In this document: in pieces, positions 1-10,200 of the stretch
Layout: each line of letters starts with the position of its first letter
Position numbering within the stretch: the stretch's first letter is position 1
From: Acidobacteriaceae bacterium
Lineage (GTDB): Bacteria > Acidobacteriota > Terriglobia > Terriglobales > Acidobacteriaceae
Length of the DNA: 53,011 bases
Direction: 5' to 3'
Assembly: GCA_003132405.1 (NCBI GenBank)
Contig: PKXQ01000132.1
Location: 1 to 53,011 of the forward strand
Made by a program: the position numbers and the translations under genes
The notes under the pieces: model-generated
What the model saw: only the letters and a program-made list of their open reading frames with translations
What the model was told of the DNA's origin: nothing
The model's database searches: none

Positions 1-515
1 CATTGTTCGGCTCCTTTCTCCCGAGCCTGTTGGTTGGTCAGCACCACCAACTTTACTCGGGTGCGGGAGCCGACATTGTCATGGAATCAATTGTTTTGGG
101 AGAGGGTTCCGGAAACGGACCTGCGCAGGACGCAAATGCCGATAAGTCCAGCATCGTGTTCGCTGATTTCTCTCTGCTGCCGGACGATAAACGCAGTCCG
201 GAACTGGACTTCTAAGCGCTGTCTGAACAGGTAGAGCTTCCACCTAGGGCAGGGTGCCACTTTGTTCTTGGCCACAAGAGCATAAATAGCACCATGCGCT
301 ACATCGCGACCACCGACCAGCAGGCTTCACAAGCCACGACGACCGCTCTTATGAACATCTACTGAGACCGATTCGTCCCGTTTATCTTATTGACGCGGCG
401 GCCAGTCAACGAATGGCAGAGGTTATACGCACTGAGGGGAAAATGCTACCCCCCAACCTTGGGCTCTTAAGGGCCGGGGCGTGCGCAAGCGAAGGAGTGG
501 AGAGCCGCTACCGCC
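1..515. other. Left edge, no confident gene
   Basis: Short open frames exist on both strands, the longest about 60-85 codons on the minus strand (roughly 87-340), but none has a recognisable domain, a convincing Shine-Dalgarno site or a start shared with a family I know. It lies just downstream of the decayed restriction locus, so it may hold further unrecognised gene remnants. Confidence 0.4.
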
Positions 516-812
516 TTACGCCCTTCCTACCACGGTGTCGTAGAGCCCATAATGTGTGAGCCCTTCGTGGCTCTCGATGCCCGTGTACCGTAGCGAGGCA
601 TCCTCGTAGCGACGGAACGCAAACACTGCCTGGTTCATCTGCTCGGTATTGAACACCTTGAGGCGTACGAGCAGGTGGAAATCCTTGACCGTCAGACCAG
701 TAACGGCCAGAAACAAGTCCGGCTCCAACTTAGTGATCACGTCTTGCAGTGTGTTCTCCCGGAAATCGGTGAGGTACATGAACGCAGGGATGCGCGTCGC
801 GAACTTGATTAG
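516..812 (-). pseudogene. C-terminal piece of restriction helicase, split off by frameshift
   Basis: This frame reads LIKFATRIPAFMYLTDFREN and then about 80 more residues to a stop. It continues directly from the helicase frame that stops at 809. Adding one A to the four-A run of the coding strand (T run at 813-816 on the plus strand) fuses them as ...RKLVQEKLIKFATRIPAF..., which reads as natural protein through the join. It has no start codon of its own before MYLTDF at 779, and no Shine-Dalgarno site is evident there. I therefore read it as the separated C-terminus of the upstream protein, about 98 residues long. The break could be a true frameshift mutation or a homopolymer sequencing or assembly error. 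Function would be that of the parent: the C-terminal part of a GIY-YIG/helicase restriction protein. Confidence 0.75.
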
Positions 813-3049
813 TTTTCTTGCACGAGCTTGCGCTTGGACTTGTATTCCTTCTCCTCTTCGGTGAGCTGCTTCGTCTGTTTGTCGGTCAGTTCCTTTTCTT
901 TGGCCTTGTTCTTGAGTTCCTTGACCTTCTCGCTCTTGTTGATGATGGTCTCGATGATGTTGTCGCCCAGCGAACGCCAGCCCTCGATCCGTTCTACAGC
1001 GGCCATTGCCTCCGGGTTATCAAGGACTCGGCGCAGCGTGTCGTTGTCCACGTTCACCAGCAGTGCGCTCTCCCACTTGCGTGCCAGCAGAGTAGCTGAA
1101 GTGCCCGCCATCGCGATGTCCAGGATGCCGCCCGCATCGATTTGAGTCATATTTGCGCCATCGTAGGCCAGCACCGGCAGGAACGACACGAGATCCCTCA
1201 CGGCGTTCTCTGGATTCGATTCGTTGGGCGAGAGTCCTATGCCGTATTCGGAGAGCTGACGGAGCGCGCGCGTGGGGGCAAAGTCAAACACGAAGCACAC
1301 GGGTTTGAGGATTTCTTCCTCGTTCGGATTGTCACCATTCGGGTTCTTGATAGACCACGGGGACTGCACGCGGAAGGCAGCTTGAAAGTAAGTCTCAGGG
1401 CTTTTCAGATTTCGCAGCATCAGGATCGAAGACCACTGCGGCACAGTTATACCAGTGGTGAGTTTGCCGCATGATAATGTGATTGTTTTGGTGTCGAATC
1501 CGCTCCCGATTGCCTCGCGCACGGGCGGCAGCGCATCCAGACCAATACCGGCAGACGCACCAGCCGCCACAACAACCTCGTACTCGTGCCAGAAGATGTT
1601 GTGTTTCTCAGCGAACAGGTTAGCCATCGCGTGACAGGCCGCCACGTTCGGAAGAAACCAGAACGAGTGCTGCAGGTACGGCAGCAATCGCACATCCGAG
1701 TAAGGGAACGGTGGCGGTGACCCCGTCTTGAGGCCCTCGACAACCTTCGGCATGTACTGGCCCCGGATGATATCTAACCATTTTTGTACGTCGCTCTTGT
1801 GCTTAAACTGTGCGCTTTTTGCGGTGCCAGTAGCCGCAAAGAATTCGTTGAGATCGAACTCATCGAACTCTCCCGCGCTCGCGACTGTCAGCAGTTCATC
1901 CGGCATCTGATAAGTTAGGAGGCGCATTTGCGGTAGCGCACCATAAGGGTTCCACTTACCTGGGTTCTTGTCGGCGAAATCTTGCTTGGCGCGCTGTTCG
2001 TCGGTGTAGGTCCAGTTGAAAATCTGTTCTTCGATAAACTCGCCTGTGGCGAGCGCCTTGAATGGTGTGCCGGAAAGGTAGAGGTAGGCTTTGGTGGTGA
2101 TGGGGAGGAACTCAATTTCTTTTTCCGAAAGCACGACGAGGTCTTCGTTAACATCTTCAAGGTCAGCGACGTATTTGAGCTCCTTCTTTGCGACGGCTTC
2201 TTCCTCGCCCTCAAATAGTTCCTTCGCAGTATCTCGCCATGCGCCGAAGTGGTACTCGTCAAACACCACGAGGTCCCAATTTACCTTGTGTATCCATTTG
2301 TTCTTTGGCTTGCTATTTCCCGTGACGTGGTCGCGCCCCAGCAGGTCCTGAAAAGAGCCAAAATATACGAGCGGCTTCCGTGGTTTGATTTCCGTAGGAT
2401 CGAGGTCGGAGTTGCGCGAGAGGTACTGCCAGCCGCCAAAATCTACATGACTTTCGAGGTCCGTCTGCCACGCATCTTCTACCGCAGGCTTGAAGGTCAC
2501 CACGAGAACCCGCTTCGCGCCGAGCTTCCTTGCAAGTTGGTAGGTGGTGAAGGTTTTGCCGAAGCGCATCTTCGCGTTCCACAGGAAACGCGGGACGGCG
2601 TGCATGTCTTCCTCCCAGCGCGAGTGGAAGTAGGCGTGCGTCACCTTCACCGCTTCGGCCTGTTCGCGGCGCATCTGAAATTGTTCGCTATGGGTGCCGG
2701 TGAAGCGCTGCCCCGTGCGTATTTCGGCGAGCACGGTCTTTAGGTCCTGGAGGGCGCAGCGTACCCATTCTAGTTCGGGGTTCGAGAACTTCTTCTTAAC
2801 GAGTGCCGCGCGCACCTCGTGGTCGCTGAAGATGGTGCCATTGTCCCGCTCGGCAGATTCATCCAGTTCAATCTTGTAATTCTTGATGGTGGCGGTCTTG
2901 AGTTGTTCCGCGATGCGTTGTTTCACATCGCGCGTCGTTTGCCCAACCTTTAGGAGACCCGCGTGCGCCTTGTCGTCGATCGAATAGGCGTAGATGCGCG
3001 GCCGAGCCTCCGGCTTCGGCGTGAGGATTTGCTCGATAGGCTTACTCAT
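809..3049 (-). CDS. GIY-YIG/DEAH-box helicase restriction protein (frameshifted 3' end)
   Basis: Likely the restriction/translocase subunit of an Eco57I-methylase-linked restriction-modification system. From the ATG at 3049 (MSKPIEQ), an N-terminal GIY-YIG-like segment (RIYAYS... LLKVGQTTRDVKQRI) lies at about residues 17-50. An SF2 helicase core follows: an atypical Walker A, AKMRFGKT, near 159-166; a DEAH-type box, VVFDEYHFG, near 264; the motif III-like SGTPF near 326; and a motif VI-like QAAFR element in the C-terminal half. The start overlaps the stop of the upstream methylase fragment by eight bases (ATGAGTAA), so the two were translationally coupled. A longer start at 3088 is possible but would run deeper into the methylase gene. 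The frame ends early at 809; the true C-terminus continues in another frame to 516, so the gene is probably broken or mis-sequenced. Family assignment is from motif order only. Confidence 0.75.
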   Translation of the reverse strand: MSKPIEQILTPKPEARPRIYAYSIDDKAHAGLLKVGQTTRDVKQRIAEQLKTATIKNYKIELDESAERDNGTIFSDHEVRAALVKKKFSNPELEWVRCALQDLKTVLAEIRTGQRFTGTHSEQFQMRREQAEAVKVTHAYFHSRWEEDMHAVPRFLWNAKMRFGKTFTTYQLARKLGAKRVLVVTFKPAVEDAWQTDLESHVDFGGWQYLSRNSDLDPTEIKPRKPLVYFGSFQDLLGRDHVTGNSKPKNKWIHKVNWDLVVFDEYHFGAWRDTAKELFEGEEEAVAKKELKYVADLEDVNEDLVVLSEKEIEFLPITTKAYLYLSGTPFKALATGEFIEEQIFNWTYTDEQRAKQDFADKNPGKWNPYGALPQMRLLTYQMPDELLTVASAGEFDEFDLNEFFAATGTAKSAQFKHKSDVQKWLDIIRGQYMPKVVEGLKTGSPPPFPYSDVRLLPYLQHSFWFLPNVAACHAMANLFAEKHNIFWHEYEVVVAAGASAGIGLDALPPVREAIGSGFDTKTITLSCGKLTTGITVPQWSSILMLRNLKSPETYFQAAFRVQSPWSIKNPNGDNPNEEEILKPVCFVFDFAPTRALRQLSEYGIGLSPNESNPENAVRDLVSFLPVLAYDGANMTQIDAGGILDIAMAGTSATLLARKWESALLVNVDNDTLRRVLDNPEAMAAVERIEGWRSLGDNIIETIINKSEKVKELKNKAKEKELTDKQTKQLTEEEKEYKSKRKLVQEN

Positions 3050-4127
3050 CGTCACCGTCGGCGGCGGCTTCTTCGAACAGATCGCCATTGCTGCCCATCG
3101 GGCGAATCATCCACTCAACGAACGCGATTTCCTCATCCGTCAGCCCGTACTTGGCATAGAGCTTCTCGTCCGTCCATGGCTGAGAAAAATCCTGCATGGG
3201 CACGAAGGTATAGACCTTCTTCGTCGTGTTCTGCGAAGGCTTTTGCAACATGATCAGAAAGCGCGTCAGCTTGCAGGAGATGTAGGAGCAAACATTCTCA
3301 GCTTCGCTTTCCGACTTGAACGGGCCGATGCAGAGATAAGTTTCCGTGCACACCGAGCCGGGTTCTCCAACAAAAGGTCGACCTAGCACGGCCTTGGGCG
3401 GTGCATCGCGGCTGGCTCCTCCTCCTCCCCGGTCTCCATAGGCTTTGCCGATGAAGACTTTCCACGAGCCAATCAACTTGCCGGCGTCGGTCACGTCAGC
3501 GCGCGAGACCCAGCCCTTACCGCTTTGTTTGAAACCGGGCCCCCCGTTCCAGTAGGCGATGACATCGTTCTTGCGTTCAATCGAACGGACTTTGAAATTG
3601 GAGTTTAAGCCAAATGGCTTTCTGGAACTTACGAGTTTCGAGAAACGCTTGGCTTCGGGCAGCGAAAGCGAATAGCTATCCTCTTCTGTTCTGTTTGTTT
3701 TGTGCTCTTTTGTGCGCTGCTCTGCCGCAGCAATCTTTTTCAAAATAGGAACGGCCTCGCTGTAGCGGATGAACACATCCGACCCCGGCTCCATCAGGGG
3801 CCGTGTGGCGCTGGACAAAACTTTGCCTTCGTAATGCGTGACCACCTCGCAGTCGCCGGGATGTTCCCGCTCCCAGAGAAAGTAGCAAACGCCGCCCTGG
3901 ATAGCCACGCCGGGGAAAGCTTCGCCGACCAACCAGTAGTCATGAATCACGCGCGTGCGGTTGTCGGCGAGCATGGCCTCGCGGAAATCGTCCAAGCCCT
4001 TGCCACCGGCAAACCAGCGGGAGGGAATAACCAGAGACAGATAGCGCGGTTCGAGCTTCTTGGCCTGCTCGACGAATAACTGGTAAATCGGCGCGGCGCT
4101 TGTGCCATGGCCGCGTCTGCCGTCGTG
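3042..4127 (-). pseudogene. Eco57I-like DNA methyltransferase, N-terminally truncated
   Basis: The readable frame runs from just after an in-frame TGA at 4128-4130. It contains the segment that follows the catalytic NPPY motif in Eco57I-type adenine methylases: GTSAAPIYQLFVEQAKKL, then LSLVIPSRWFAGGKGLDDFR, then GGVCYFLWER. The C-terminal half resembles the target-recognition portion (KVFIGKAYGDRG, CSYISCKLTRFLI). The SAM-binding N-terminal half and NPPY itself are absent: recognisable sequence stops at about 4124, and the DNA beyond encodes an unrelated protein on the other strand. A TTG at 3995 could initiate a 317-residue product, but it would lack the catalytic motifs. The intact gene would have modified the host DNA to protect it from the coupled helicase/nuclease, so the locus is presumably inactive. 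The 3' end overlaps the helicase start. Confidence 0.75.
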
Positions 4128-4670
4128 TCAGAGAGCCGGGGTAGAGATTGGTACAAGATCCAGTTCTGGCAGCCTAACAATGACTTTGAAATGAGCTGGC
4201 TCCTCACGGGGCGGGAGGTGGCGTTCGTGACGCAGGTGAATGTCCCGGTCGGCGGCTCTGGGGACAGCTGGAGCCTTGCGGACGTCGCCCTGGATGTTGC
4301 CTTTCTGCTGCGCACCGCCAACGATGTGTGGAAGACCTTTGACATCTATGGGGAGGCGGCGGTGGCATTTGAACTGAAAGTGGGAGGCCTGAGTCTTTAC
4401 CAGGGAGACCGAGGATACTATTCGATTTTCTACAACAGTGACCTGTTTATCGTGCCGTCCATAATTAGGGGCGTCTCGGGTGTGGGGTCGGCTGGAAGGG
4501 CCGAACTGGAAACAAACTTTGTTTCGAGAACCAAGGATCTCCCGGATACCGTCGCCATTATTGCAAACCAGTTGCTGCGGGACCTTGGCTACTCCGCAGA
4601 CTTGAACACCGCCCGAATTGAGGTAGCTAAACTCCTAACGGCGGTAGACCAAATCTACTCTCCCAGATAA
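4107..4670 (+). pseudogene. C-terminal fragment of unknown protein
   Basis: The 187-codon frame has natural amino-acid composition from about residue 10 (GRDWYKIQFWQPNNDFEMSW) to the end. It shows alternating strands and helices and a C-terminal helical segment ending IYSPR. I do not recognise the family; it is weakly reminiscent of the C-terminal halves of AlbA_2-type ATP-binding proteins, which is only a guess. The nominal ATG at 4107 lies inside the coding sequence of the methylase fragment on the opposite strand and has no Shine-Dalgarno site. The N-terminus is therefore probably missing, lost at the same join that truncated the methylase. No partner gene is visible downstream. Confidence 0.45.
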
Positions 4671-4967
4671 TTTTGTCATCATGCCCGCGTCTTAAGGGAT
4701 CGCCCCCTGGGCCCCGCTATTATTCTTCCTCTAGGCCAACCTACAATTCTCGGTTCTTCCGTGACCATCATTGTGAATAGGGGACAGAGGCAAGAACAGC
4801 GGATAGCCGAGGAGAAGAATGCTGTTATTCTGCCTTCCCCACCAGTATTTGTGCGGCCCGAGCAGCCGCCAAGAAACCGGGCAGTTTTTGCGGTTGCAAT
4901 CGGCTGCAAATGTTGACAAATTATTTTGCTGAGCGGGAGGGCCTGTCCGCCTTTCCGCAGTCCCACT
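4671..4967. other. Intergenic stretch, nothing recognised
   Basis: About 300 bases between the plus-strand fragment and the minus-strand XRE gene. Minus-strand open frames here are under 100 codons, proline/arginine rich and without a credible start. I see no clear terminator or repeat. Confidence 0.4.
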
Positions 4968-5201
4968 CTATGTCTTGCTGGGAAAATATAACCCCTTCAA
5001 GAGTCTCTCAGGTCTAATGTCGAACGTATCGCAAATTCTCAGAAGTGTTGTAAGCGTGATCGGGCGACCTGCCTCAATCTGCTGCCAGTGCCGCGCCGAG
5101 AATCCGAAGCTGATCATGTCTTCTTGGCTGTAGCCACCGTCAGCGCGCAAAGCCCGAATGCGTTGACCCAAAGCACGGAAGAATTTGTCTTGACCCGCCA
5201 C
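4968..5201 (-). CDS. Small XRE-family transcriptional regulator
   Basis: A 77-residue single-domain Cro/CI-type helix-turn-helix protein. Visible features are the N-terminal helix ALGQRIRALRADGGYSQEDM, the recognition region FGFSARHWQQIEAGRP, and the C-terminal helices TLTTLLRICDTFDIRPERLL. The length matches minimal XRE regulators such as controller (C) proteins of restriction systems or prophage repressors. The start used is GTG (MAGQDKFF); the Shine-Dalgarno site is weak. It is transcribed away from the PDZ gene at 5274 with about 70 bases between the starts, so a shared regulatory region is likely. It lies 1.9 kb from the helicase gene, so a former role in controlling that locus is possible but not shown. 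Confidence 0.8.
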   Translation of the reverse strand: MAGQDKFFRALGQRIRALRADGGYSQEDMISFGFSARHWQQIEAGRPITLTTLLRICDTFDIRPERLLKGLYFPSKT

Positions 5202-5273
5202 CCTCTGGTTTGTAGAGTGTGACGTGCAAATTCACCACGAGCAGATTAGCGTGGTCTTTCAAAGGAGAACTGT

Positions 5274-5936
5274 GTGAAGCGGTTGGCAGTGATGTTGCTA
5301 TTTTCTATTACCGCATTTGCCGGGGAGAATCGTGACAACATGTATCCCTTGGAGCTTCAGATAAAGCATTCCAGTCCCGGCTACATGACTTTCACTGATG
5401 GGGCGTCCGAATATAACGTATCGTGCCACCGAATGCCCTCTGTGGGCCATTTTTTGTTCCCCGGAGGAGGCTTTTATGGGCTACACGAGTCCAAAAGAAA
5501 AGACCTTTGTCTCGACTACCCCATAGGAACGCAGTTCCGAGCGCGTATCGTGGATAACAAACTGGAAGGCGTCGCTAGCGCTTCTTCGGGAAGCAGAGAC
5601 TTCAGCTATAAGCTCATCTCGACGAATAAATCAGTTGCCGCGAATCAAATCAAATCCGACGCCTCCGCAGCCCTGCTGGGAGCGACATTTGCGAATTCAA
5701 AAGAAGGTGGGGTTGAGATCACAGGGTTTCTCCCGAACAGCCCGATACAGGCTGCGGGTTTGCACGTTGGTGATGTCATCAAAGCTGTTGACCTCAAACC
5801 TGTGAAAACCGCTGAGGACTTTCGCGAAGCCGTCGCAGCCCTAGAGCCGGGAGCGAATGTCCGCATCAGTTACGTCTTTTTCTATTCCAACCAGTGGTGG
5901 GTAAAAAAAGAGGTAAACATCAGTCTTGCGAGGTGA
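5274..5936 (+). CDS. Exported PDZ-domain protein
   Basis: A 220-residue protein with an N-terminal signal peptide (MKRLAVMLLFSITAFAG). An unrecognised central region with two cysteines follows, then a C-terminal PDZ domain from about residue 135: LLGATFANSKEGGVEITGFL, SPIQAAGLHVGDVIKAVDL and the VKTAEDFREAVAAL helix, as in HtrA-type PDZ domains. No protease domain is present, so it is probably a periplasmic binding or adaptor protein rather than an enzyme. The GTG start at 5274 is supported by an AAAGGAG Shine-Dalgarno site at 5261-5267. It is monocistronic: a tRNA gene on the other strand follows. The function of the N-terminal part is unknown. Confidence 0.8.
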   Translation: MKRLAVMLLFSITAFAGENRDNMYPLELQIKHSSPGYMTFTDGASEYNVSCHRMPSVGHFLFPGGGFYGLHESKRKDLCLDYPIGTQFRARIVDNKLEGVASASSGSRDFSYKLISTNKSVAANQIKSDASAALLGATFANSKEGGVEITGFLPNSPIQAAGLHVGDVIKAVDLKPVKTAEDFREAVAALEPGANVRISYVFFYSNQWWVKKEVNISLAR

Positions 5937-6052
5937 GGCGGACAGGCGGGGCAAGAGTTAAAATACGGACACCATACGGACACGTTGTCCGTTTAGAAAA
6001 CTTAAAGGAATCAAAGAACCGGAGAAAACCAGCATGAACACTGTATAAAAGA

Positions 6053-6128
<76 letters not shown>

Positions 6129-6254
6129 ACTGCCAACGGCAGGGTGGGAACATTTTTTGATTATAGCATCCGGTTTGCGCGCGTCCGCTCTATGCCGCGT
6201 GCAGCTTAGAGTCTGATCGCAGCGGAAATCGCGCGGCCCGCAGCCATCTCGTGA

Positions 6255-6602
6255 TCATGCCGAGGCAGCCTCGCGGCTGGGCTCCGCCGAAGCAGACTGC
6301 ACAGCCGTAGCGGGTTTTCGAAACGGTAGCAGATCTGCCTGAGTCTGCGCTCGCCGCTCGATCCTTCCGATCACCGGCCGCTCGTGCGAGCCCACGACTG
6401 AGACAGACACGAATCTGTTTTCGCTCAACAAACGATCGATCAAGCGGAGCTGCCACGGACGCAGCACTTGCTGCGGCAGCGAGAAGAAATTTCGGAACGT
6501 CCAAATCAGATAAGCGCGCTGCGCGAAATTCGGTTGTACATATCGGGGACCGATTGGCGTGTCCAGTTCCAAAACGCCATCGGTGAGTTTTTCAATCCAC
6601 AT
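6255..6602 (-). CDS. Conserved hypothetical protein
   Basis: A 115-residue cytoplasmic protein without signal peptide or membrane segment. The N-terminal 75 residues are dense and natural-looking (MWIEKLTDGVLELDTPIGPR, FFSLPQQVLRPWQLRLIDRL, FVSVSVVG). The last 35 are low-complexity Ala/Ser/Arg. I have the impression of similar short proteins in acidobacterial genomes but cannot name a domain. An AGGTGG just upstream of the ATG at 6602 supports the start. The gene is followed downstream by tRNA-Lys on the same strand, about 125 bases away. Its upstream region (6603-6787) is AT-richer and probably holds the promoter. Confidence 0.65.
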   Translation of the reverse strand: MWIEKLTDGVLELDTPIGPRYVQPNFAQRAYLIWTFRNFFSLPQQVLRPWQLRLIDRLLSENRFVSVSVVGSHERPVIGRIERRAQTQADLLPFRKPATAVQSASAEPSREAASA

Positions 6603-6787
6603 GTCCTAGCCACCTGGGGGAAAATCTACTCACTCCACATGTTCCAAAGTGGGACATTATTGCACCGCAAACAGAGCATTGGAAGCGATCTTTTTATCAT
6701 TTGGTACAAATTATTTATGTCGGCTGTTTCAAGTTGAGAAAAGCGGGCTACGGCTGAGGCCTTGTCTGAGACCCCCTCCGGCAGTTT

Positions 6788-7129
6788 TTAGCTGATTTCA
6801 GGCAGCAGTGCGATGCGGTCGAAAGTGGCGGCGATGCCGAGGCTCTTGCCCTCGGATTTCTCCACGCGAAGGACTGAAGCCTGGCACAGCGTCCATCCGC
6901 CAGGGCCCAATCCCAAGTCAGGAGGCAGCATGATCACCAGTTCCAGCTTCGATCCTGGCTTCATGGCTGACTCGGAGTAGAGAAAAATTCCCGACGAACT
7001 CAAATCACGCGTCAAGCCCCCGTGCTCTTCGCCGTCGTAACGAACCTTCACCGGTACGCGAACGGGCACGCGCTGGCGCGAACGCCTTTCGTTGGTTGTG
7101 GGCGAGGGGGGCGTCGTTTTCTCCATCAT
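6788..7129 (-). CDS. PilZ-domain protein
   Basis: A 113-residue single-domain PilZ protein, a probable cyclic-di-GMP receptor. It shows the arginine cluster RRSRQRVPV near residues 15-23 and the DLSSSGIF (D/NxSxxG) motif near 42-49. These are followed by the beta-barrel strands KLELVIMLPPD and ASVLRVEKSEGKSLGIAATF. The frame can be extended to 7417, but that extension is low-complexity and lies inside sequence that looks non-coding, so I start at the MMEK pair at 7129. There is no strong Shine-Dalgarno site, so 7126 is equally possible. It is transcribed in the same direction as the TonB receptor upstream, separated by about 140 bases. Confidence 0.8.
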   Translation of the reverse strand: MMEKTTPPSPTTNERRSRQRVPVRVPVKVRYDGEEHGGLTRDLSSSGIFLYSESAMKPGSKLELVIMLPPDLGLGPGGWTLCQASVLRVEKSEGKSLGIAATFDRIALLPEIS

Positions 7130-7269
7130 GATGTGTGGAAGTGTAACCCAATCTGGGGAGAACGTGCGAACGGTAGAATCGCGAAGGGCCACTGGCAAGT
7201 AAAAACGCTCCTCCGCAAAATCCGCGAGAGGAGCCGGGGAAGAAACCTTTCCTGACCGAGGCGCCAGAG

Positions 7270-10200
7270 CTAGAACGAGAAGCGCGCGGCCACCTGAATA
7301 TCCCGAGGTCCACCGCCGCCCAGAAACGGGTTCTGCGCTCCTACGTCCGGGGTGACGGTTAGCGGGAAGAAGCCAGTGCCTTGGCCCGTATTCGGATTGA
7401 TGCCGTTTTGGTTCCACAGCACATTGAAGCTCGGCAGAACCGGATTTGCGAAATTGGGATGGTTGAAAAGATTAAAGAAATCGGCGCGCAATTGCATGCT
7501 GACGCGTTCGGTCAACTTCGTATCCTTGTTTAACGAAAAATCCAAGTTGCGATAGTGGGGGCCGTAGAATCCGTTGCGCGCCGAACTGCCGAAATGATAA
7601 TTGCCGGAACACGCAAAGGTCGGAGGAGTGCCGACTGGCCCTCCCGTGCACGATGCCGCGAACGCGCTCAAGTTGAGGTAGTTCGTAGGTCCGCTGCTGC
7701 CGGCGAAAGGATTCCCCACCAAGTCCGGCCGTTCATAATACTCACCCGTGTTATTGAAATTGTCGTAGTCGAGGACGCTAAAAGGCATACCAGTGACCAG
7801 CGAAACCACGCCGCTGATGCTCCATCCGCCACTCACTAAGTGCATCGAGTGCGCTTCGGGAATTCTGTAGTCCCAGAGCCAACTGAATCGCTGCCGCACA
7901 TCGAATCCGGAATTGCTGCGGTCGCCGCGGGGGTTAAAACTATTTTGCGGCTGCGCCTGGAAGGGCGTGTAGTCCTGACCATCGCTGGCCGTATCGATGG
8001 AGTGGCTATAGGTGTAGTTCGCAGTTGAAGTGAAGCCATGAAGATCGCGCACATTCAAGCGCATTTGAAGCGAGTTGTAGTTGGAAATTGCCGAGGATTG
8101 AAAATCGAGGACGTAACCATATGGCAATCCAAGGGCGGTGAGCGGCCTGACTCCGGTCGCGGGATCTCCCTGATTGAGATCGATGAAGCGAAACAGTTTG
8201 CGGCCAGACGATCCTACGTAGGCGATCGAGACCGCAGTCTTCGAATTCACCTGCTGCTCAATGTTCAGATTGTAGTTCTGCACGTAAGGCGTACGCAGAT
8301 GCTGGTCAACCGTGAATACGTCGACTGGTCCGAATCCGCCGTAGATCGGCCCGGTACACAAACTGCTGTTAGGCACCGGAATAGCACCGTAACCGCCGCA
8401 CACCTCTGGCTGCAAGACGTTCGTTCCCGCTAAAGCCGAACCGTAACTAATCGGGCTGGGCCCCACATCGTTAAACAGAGGGCCGGCGTTGGAGGAAACA
8501 TATGGGATCTGGCCAGCGAAGAAATCCTGCGAAAACGCGTCATACGCGAACCCGTACCCGAGGCGGAAAACAGTTTTCCCGGTTCCGAATACGTCATATG
8601 CGGCGCCGAACCGCGGCGAGAAATTATGATAGTCCTTCGGGTAGAGGCTGCTCGGCGCGCCGCTTGTTCCAACCTCCACTAGATCGTACGAAGAGTTCAA
8701 GATGCTGAACAGATCGTTCTTCTCCCCGATTACTCCGTAGTAGTCCCAACGCAATCCGTAATTCAAGGTGAGGCGGTGGGATACGCGGAAGTTGTCCTGG
8801 AGATAGAAAGCGAAACTATTCTGATAGGTGTGGCGATGCGAGGAGCCGGCGGTCTGGCTACCGCCGCCCGTGATATTGCCCCCGAGAAAGTCGCTAAGCG
8901 AATTGAAATCCAGTGTGCCGCGATGGTTCAAATCAAAGTACTGATTGACCGTGGTGCGGCGAAACTCGTAGCCAAACTTCCAATTGTGCGAGCCTCGGTT
9001 GTAGGCAAAATTGCTCAGGTAGTGCACATTGCTGTCGACCCGTCCACGCGGATCCGACTTGCTGGATCCCATCCCTGCAAAACCACCGACATTTATTACC
9101 GGCAATCCATTGTCGACACTGGTGAAATCCGCATTTGTAGTATTCAAGCCAAGGCTGGCGGGGTTGAGGCTGCTGTCCTGCGCCGAGAATGTTTCCGCAA
9201 AACGATTCCATCCGCCACGAATCTCCGATAGCAGCCGCGGCGTAATTACATGCGTGTACGAGAGAGAAACGACCTGCACCCGTGTCGGGACAACCGTGTT
9301 GAATCCCGGAAGCACGTCTCCTCCGACAATTGCCAACGGAGCGCTTTGGCTGCTGTCGCCAAAATAATAACGACCCGTGAGCAGGTCGTTATTCCCGATA
9401 TGCTGATCTATCTTTGTGATGAGGCTGTCGAGCCGGTTGGTGGATGGGGCGTTTACCTCTTCGGTGAAGGAACCATCGAGATTGTTTCCCGTGGCGGGAA
9501 GAACTCCCCATGGATTCGTGTTCAGAATATTTTGGATGATCGGATTGATGCCGCCGACGACTGCGGCCGCCGTGTTGATCTCTGCTTGCGATGGAATCGT
9601 CGCCTGCGAAGGAAACCCGACGATTTCCCGCTGCCCTTCGTACGAAAAGAGGAAAAAAGTCTTGTCCTTAATGATTGGACCGCCCAGTGATCCGCCAAAC
9701 TGGTTGTTGTGGAATGCATTTTGCGGCGCGGGACTGGCGTTGAAGTAATTCCGCGCATCGAGCGCGTTGTTGCGAAAGTATTCAAACACCGACCCATGAA
9801 GGCTATTGGTTCCCGACTTCGTTACGATGTTGACGATCGATCCTGAGTTCCTTCCATACTCGGCCTCCGTGTTATTCAGAATCGCCATCTCCTGGATCGC
9901 GTCCACGGGCAGCAGCGTAGCCGGAATCCCGAATACTCCGCCTTCGTTAATGGCATTGTCATTGCGGAAACCGTCATTCATATCTGTACCGTCGAGCAAA
10001 AAGTTATTCGACCGCCCGCGATTGCCGTTTACCGAAAAAACTCCGAACGAGCCGGGAGAATCGTTCACCGAACTGGGATCGGCATTCGCTCCCGGAACGG
10101 CCGTCAACATCTTCATGAAATCGCGCCCATTGACCGGCAGATCCTTGAAATCTTCCGCCTGTATCGTCCCGCCGAGCGTGTTGCTGCTGGTTTCAACCAG

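Noticed and set aside
1447..2262. Long open frames on either strand inside the helicase gene
   Set aside because: They overlap the helicase reading frame completely and have biased shadow composition without domains.
6640..6680. Sigma-54-like promoter (TGGGACATTATTGCAC)
   Set aside because: The GG to GC spacing is one to two bases short of the required ten, and the orientation does not lead into a gene.
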